Assembly: GCA_964470965.1 (NCBI GenBank)
Contig: CAYYIS010000096.1
Span: 1 to 8,838 of the forward strand
Source: CAYYIS01 sp964470965
GTDB taxonomy: Bacteria > JAAXHH01 > JABIQT01
DNA: 8,838 nt
Direction: 5' to 3'
The notes below the pieces were generated by a model, which saw only the letters and a program-made list of their open reading frames with translations, did no database searches and was not told the DNA's origin. The translations under genes and the position numbers were made by a program. Shown in pieces: positions 5,946 through 8,838 of this stretch (positions are counted from its first letter, which is position 1; each line of letters starts with the position of its first letter).

Positions 5946-7949
5946 ATGGCAGATAGCATCAGTACCGATCAGGAGCCTTCTCAGCTTGACCTGTTGCTTG
6001 CCGCGGATGGCTCTAACGGTGCAATACAGAAAAACGGTGGTATTACCAAGGCGCCTGCCGGGAGCGTTGAGGCTGAAGGGGACGAGGACGGGGCCTCCGC
6101 CAAGAATGGTTCATCAGAGCCTAATCAACGAAAATCTGCCGCTAAGAGCAGGTCAAAATATACCTACGACGAAAGTAAAGTTAAAACACTCTCCTCCCTT
6201 GAACATATACGCCTTCGTACCGGAATGTATATTGGCCGCCTCGGAGACGGTTCCGATCCGGAGGACGGTATCTATATCCTCCTGAAGGAAGTAGTGGACA
6301 ACTCGGTCGATGAATTCATCACCGGACATGGTAACCGGGTCGATATCACGATCGAGGATAACAGGGTTTCAGTTCGCGATTTCGGTCAGGGCATCCCGCA
6401 CGGTAAGCTCGTTGAATGTGTGTCCGTCATCAACACCGGCGCCAAGTACAACGACGATGTGTATCAATTCAGCGTGGGACTCAACGGGGTGGGCACCAAG
6501 GCGGTGAACGCCCTATCATCGGAATTCAAAGTGGTTGCTTATCGGGATGGGAAATATGCCGAAGCGACGTTTGAACGTGGCCAGCTGATCGAGCAGAGGA
6601 AAGGCGTCGCGTCCGATGAGCCGGACGGCACCTACGTGGAATTCCTCCCGGATTTTGATATTTTCGGTGAATACGAATTCAATCCTGAGAACGTGGAACG
6701 GCGTATGTGGAGTTATGCCTGTCTGAACAGTGGACTCCGTCTGGTATTCAACAAAAAGCGCTTCGTGTCGAAGCGCGGCCTGCTGGATTACCTCATGAAC
6801 GAAGTGGGCGATGCGGCGGTCTATGATCCAGCATACCACAAGGGCAAACACTTGGAATTCGCGTTTACGCACACCAGCAACTACGGCGAGACGATGTTCT
6901 CATTCGTCAACGGCCAGAATACGAGCGACGGAGGTACCCATCAGAGCGCTTTCCGTGAAGGGATATTGAAGGGTGTCAACGAGTTCTTCAAAAAGAATTA
7001 CGGTGGTGTGGATGTGCGGGAATCCATATCCGGCGCTGTGTCGGTCAAACTCAAGGATCCGGTGTTCGAGTCGCAGACCAAGAACAAGTTGGGCAACAAC
7101 GATATCCGCGGCTGGATCGTCTCCGATGTACGTAGCGCTGTGGTTGATTTTCTTCACAAAAACCAGGAGACTGCCAACAGGATTCAGGATAAAATAAACC
7201 AGAACGAACGGCTACGAAAGGAACTCAACGCGGTCAAGAAAGAAGCCAAGGAAGCCGCCCGCCGGATCGCCATCAAGATACCCCACTTCAAAGACAGCAA
7301 GTACCACCTTGGCCATCAGAAATATGGAGATGATACCACCATCTTCATTACCGAGGGTCCATCCGCCGCCGGATCCATGGTTCCGGCACGGGATCCGTTG
7401 ACCCAGTCTATTTTCGGTCTCAAAGGTGTTCCGCTGAATGTGTTCGGGCGCACTAAAGCGGCCATCTACAAAAATGAAGAGTTGTACAACCTGATGATGG
7501 CCCTGGGCATCGAAGACGGGATTGAGAACCTGAGGTTCAACAAAGTGGTCATAGCGACCGATGCGGATTACGACGGCTTTCACATCCGCAACCTGCTGAT
7601 GACTTATTTCCTCACCTATTTCGAAGAGCTGGTGCTCTCAGGCCACGTCTATGTCCTGGAGACGCCGCTCTTCCGCGTGCGCAATAACAAGAATACCTTT
7701 TACTGCTACAGCGAGCGGGAACGAGATTCGGCGCTGAAAAAAATCAAGAGCCCCGAAGTAACCCGTTTCAAGGGGCTCGGTGAGATTTCTCCGAAGGAAT
7801 TCGGCCAGTTCATCGGTCCGGAGATCCGGCTGGTCAAAGTGAATATAAAATCCATTCACAATATGGCGGACACGGTCTCGTTCTACATGGGGAAGAACAC
7901 ACCTGAACGTCGAAATTATATCGTAGAGAATTTGATAAACGACCTATAG
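5946..7949 (+). CDS. parE: DNA topoisomerase IV subunit B (ParE), ATPase/TOPRIM subunit
   Basis: ParE pairs with ParC in an A2B2 enzyme that uses ATP to pass one DNA duplex through another and decatenate chromosomes. Residue numbers here count from the alternative ATG at 5937 (670 residues); the preferred start at 5946 gives 667. The GHKL ATPase domain shows E118/N122 in EVVDNSVDE, DFGQGIP at 148-154 and GLNGVGTK at 181-188. The transducer carries QTKNKLG at 380-386. The TOPRIM domain has E473, the D542-x-D544-x-D546 motif in TDADYDG, and RFKGLGE at 610-616. The C-terminal GKNTPERR block is typical of ParE. Oddities are Pro475 where EGDSA normally has Asp, Thr95 in RLRTGMYIG where Pro is usual, and a polar low-complexity N-terminal extension of about 75 residues. 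The large insert found in many proteobacterial GyrB proteins is absent. Assignment to ParE rather than GyrB rests on the adjacent ParC and on Bacteroidota-type motifs. It is the first gene of the operon. Confidence 0.93.
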   Translation: MADSISTDQEPSQLDLLLAADGSNGAIQKNGGITKAPAGSVEAEGDEDGASAKNGSSEPNQRKSAAKSRSKYTYDESKVKTLSSLEHIRLRTGMYIGRLGDGSDPEDGIYILLKEVVDNSVDEFITGHGNRVDITIEDNRVSVRDFGQGIPHGKLVECVSVINTGAKYNDDVYQFSVGLNGVGTKAVNALSSEFKVVAYRDGKYAEATFERGQLIEQRKGVASDEPDGTYVEFLPDFDIFGEYEFNPENVERRMWSYACLNSGLRLVFNKKRFVSKRGLLDYLMNEVGDAAVYDPAYHKGKHLEFAFTHTSNYGETMFSFVNGQNTSDGGTHQSAFREGILKGVNEFFKKNYGGVDVRESISGAVSVKLKDPVFESQTKNKLGNNDIRGWIVSDVRSAVVDFLHKNQETANRIQDKINQNERLRKELNAVKKEAKEAARRIAIKIPHFKDSKYHLGHQKYGDDTTIFITEGPSAAGSMVPARDPLTQSIFGLKGVPLNVFGRTKAAIYKNEELYNLMMALGIEDGIENLRFNKVVIATDADYDGFHIRNLLMTYFLTYFEELVLSGHVYVLETPLFRVRNNKNTFYCYSERERDSALKKIKSPEVTRFKGLGEISPKEFGQFIGPEIRLVKVNIKSIHNMADTVSFYMGKNTPERRNYIVENLINDL

Positions 7950-7971
7950 AGCAGAGGAAATAGATCGAACG

Positions 7972-8838
7972 ATGGCATACGCAGATACCCTATACGAGAA
8001 GTACTATCTTGAATACGCCTCTTATTCCATAAAACACCGGGCCATTCCGGAAATCAACGACGGTCTGAAGCCGGTTCAGCGGCGTATCCTGCACACGCTC
8101 ATGGAGCTGGACGACGGTAAATTCCACAAGGTGGCCAATGTGGTCGGGCAGACCATGAAGTACCATCCGCACGGAGATCAATCCATATACGGCGCTCTGG
8201 TCATCCTGGCCAACAAAGACCTGTTCATCGACAAACAGGGCAACTTCGGATCGATCCTCACCGGTGATGAAGCATCCGCAGCACGGTACATAGAGTGCCG
8301 TCTCACGCCTCTGGCCAAAGAGGTGCTGTACAATCCGGAGATTACCGAATATGTAGATTCATACGATGGCCGCAACAAAGAACCGGTCTCCTTTCCTGCC
8401 AAGGTGCCGGTGCTACTGGCGCTCGGTACTGAAGGCATCGCCTCGGGTATGACCACCCGGATTCTGCCCCATAATTTCATCGAACTGATGGAAGCCCAGA
8501 TCGCCTGCCTGAGAGACCAGGCGTTTGAGGTGTTGCCGGATTTTCCGACCGGCGGCATGGCCGACGTCACCGAATATGATGACGGTATCGGCAAGGTGCT
8601 GGTGCGGGCCAAGCTGGATACCAAAGATCCAAAGAACATCGTCGTCCGGGATCTGCCCTACGGATCCACGACCGAAAGTCTTATCAGCTCCATAGAGGAC
8701 GCGGCCAAGAAAAACAAGCTGAAAATCGCCGGTATCTCGGATTACACGGCGGACGAGGTCGAGATCGAAATTCGTCTTGCCCGGGGTGTGCACTCTAAAG
8801 ACACCGTCGATGCCCTCTACGCGTTTACGGACTGTGAG
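7972..8838 (+). CDS. parC: DNA topoisomerase IV subunit A (ParC), N-terminal part, cut by window edge
   Basis: The frame stays open from the ATG at 7972 through the last base, giving 289 codons of a protein usually 700-900 residues long. It is the DNA-cleaving subunit partnered with ParE. The breakage-reunion domain is clear: INDGLKPVQRRILH at 28-41, MKYHPHGDQSIYG at 62-74 (helix-turn-helix gate segment), QGNFGSILTGDEASAARYIE at 89-108 with catalytic Tyr106 after Arg105. These are followed by YDGRNKEPV, LPHNF, PDFPTGG and ALYAFTDCE. The last two and YDGRNKEPV match, from memory, Bacteroidota-type ParC. Positions equivalent to E. coli GyrA Ser83 and Asp87 are Gln70 and Gly74. It begins 22 bases after the parE stop, so the two genes are very likely co-transcribed. 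The only Shine-Dalgarno-like motif, AGAGGA (7953-7958), is 13 bases from the ATG, a long gap, but no better in-frame start is visible. Confidence 0.93.
   Translation, partial: MAYADTLYEKYYLEYASYSIKHRAIPEINDGLKPVQRRILHTLMELDDGKFHKVANVVGQTMKYHPHGDQSIYGALVILANKDLFIDKQGNFGSILTGDEASAARYIECRLTPLAKEVLYNPEITEYVDSYDGRNKEPVSFPAKVPVLLALGTEGIASGMTTRILPHNFIELMEAQIACLRDQAFEVLPDFPTGGMADVTEYDDGIGKVLVRAKLDTKDPKNIVVRDLPYGSTTESLISSIEDAAKKNKLKIAGISDYTADEVEIEIRLARGVHSKDTVDALYAFTDCE

Noticed and set aside
8178..8639. 153-codon minus-strand frame over parC
   Set aside because: It lies opposite highly conserved ParC motifs and is best explained as a shadow frame.

Overview
This is a bacterial window of mixed metabolic and housekeeping content. 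Five protein genes are supported; the last runs off the right edge. I see no tRNA, rRNA, CRISPR array, transposase or prophage gene. The best clue to the host is the topoisomerase IV pair at the right end. Its ParC has the motifs YDGRNKEPV and ALYAFTDCE, and its ParE has the block LGDGS..DGIYILLKE. From memory these resemble the Bacteroidota-type enzyme, which points to the FCB superphylum (Bacteroidota, Marinimicrobia, Gemmatimonadota or relatives). The coding DNA looks moderately GC-rich by eye, and enolase-superfamily, PhyH and secreted beta-propeller amidohydrolase genes are common in marine or environmental members of that assemblage. The exact phylum is inference.

Layout: positions 1-117 are a leader with a clear ribosome binding site but no identified gene. 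Positions 118-1314 (+) encode a mandelate racemase/muconate lactonizing enzyme-like member of the enolase superfamily. Its metal ligands are intact, but the usual Asp-His catalytic dyad is apparently replaced. After a 140-base convergent intergenic gap, 1455-4805 (-) encodes a large exported protein of 1116 residues: signal peptide, TolB/PD40 beta-propeller, then an amidohydrolase domain. Positions 4806-4948 form a compact divergent control region with a 12-bp tandem duplication and a TTGACA-N7-TGTCAA palindrome that could supply overlapping -35 boxes to both sides. Positions 4949-5776 (+) encode a phytanoyl-CoA dioxygenase-family Fe(II)/2-oxoglutarate oxygenase. An AT-rich spacer holds a near-consensus sigma70-type promoter (TTGACA-17-TATATT). 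It is followed by parE (5946-7949) and, 22 bases later, the first 289 codons of parC (7972 onward).

Function: the left three genes look like small-molecule catabolism or processing (an acid-sugar-type enolase, an exported hydrolase and an oxygenase). No shared pathway can be proved from sequence. The right two genes form an operon for the two subunits of topoisomerase IV, which decatenates daughter chromosomes.

Most notable points: substitutions in topoisomerase IV at three positions equivalent to known quinolone-resistance sites (ParC Gln70 and Gly74, ParE Pro475), the altered enolase active site, the symmetric divergent promoter, and a low-complexity N-terminal extension on ParE. I found no convincing new multi-gene system such as defence, secretion or a mobile island.
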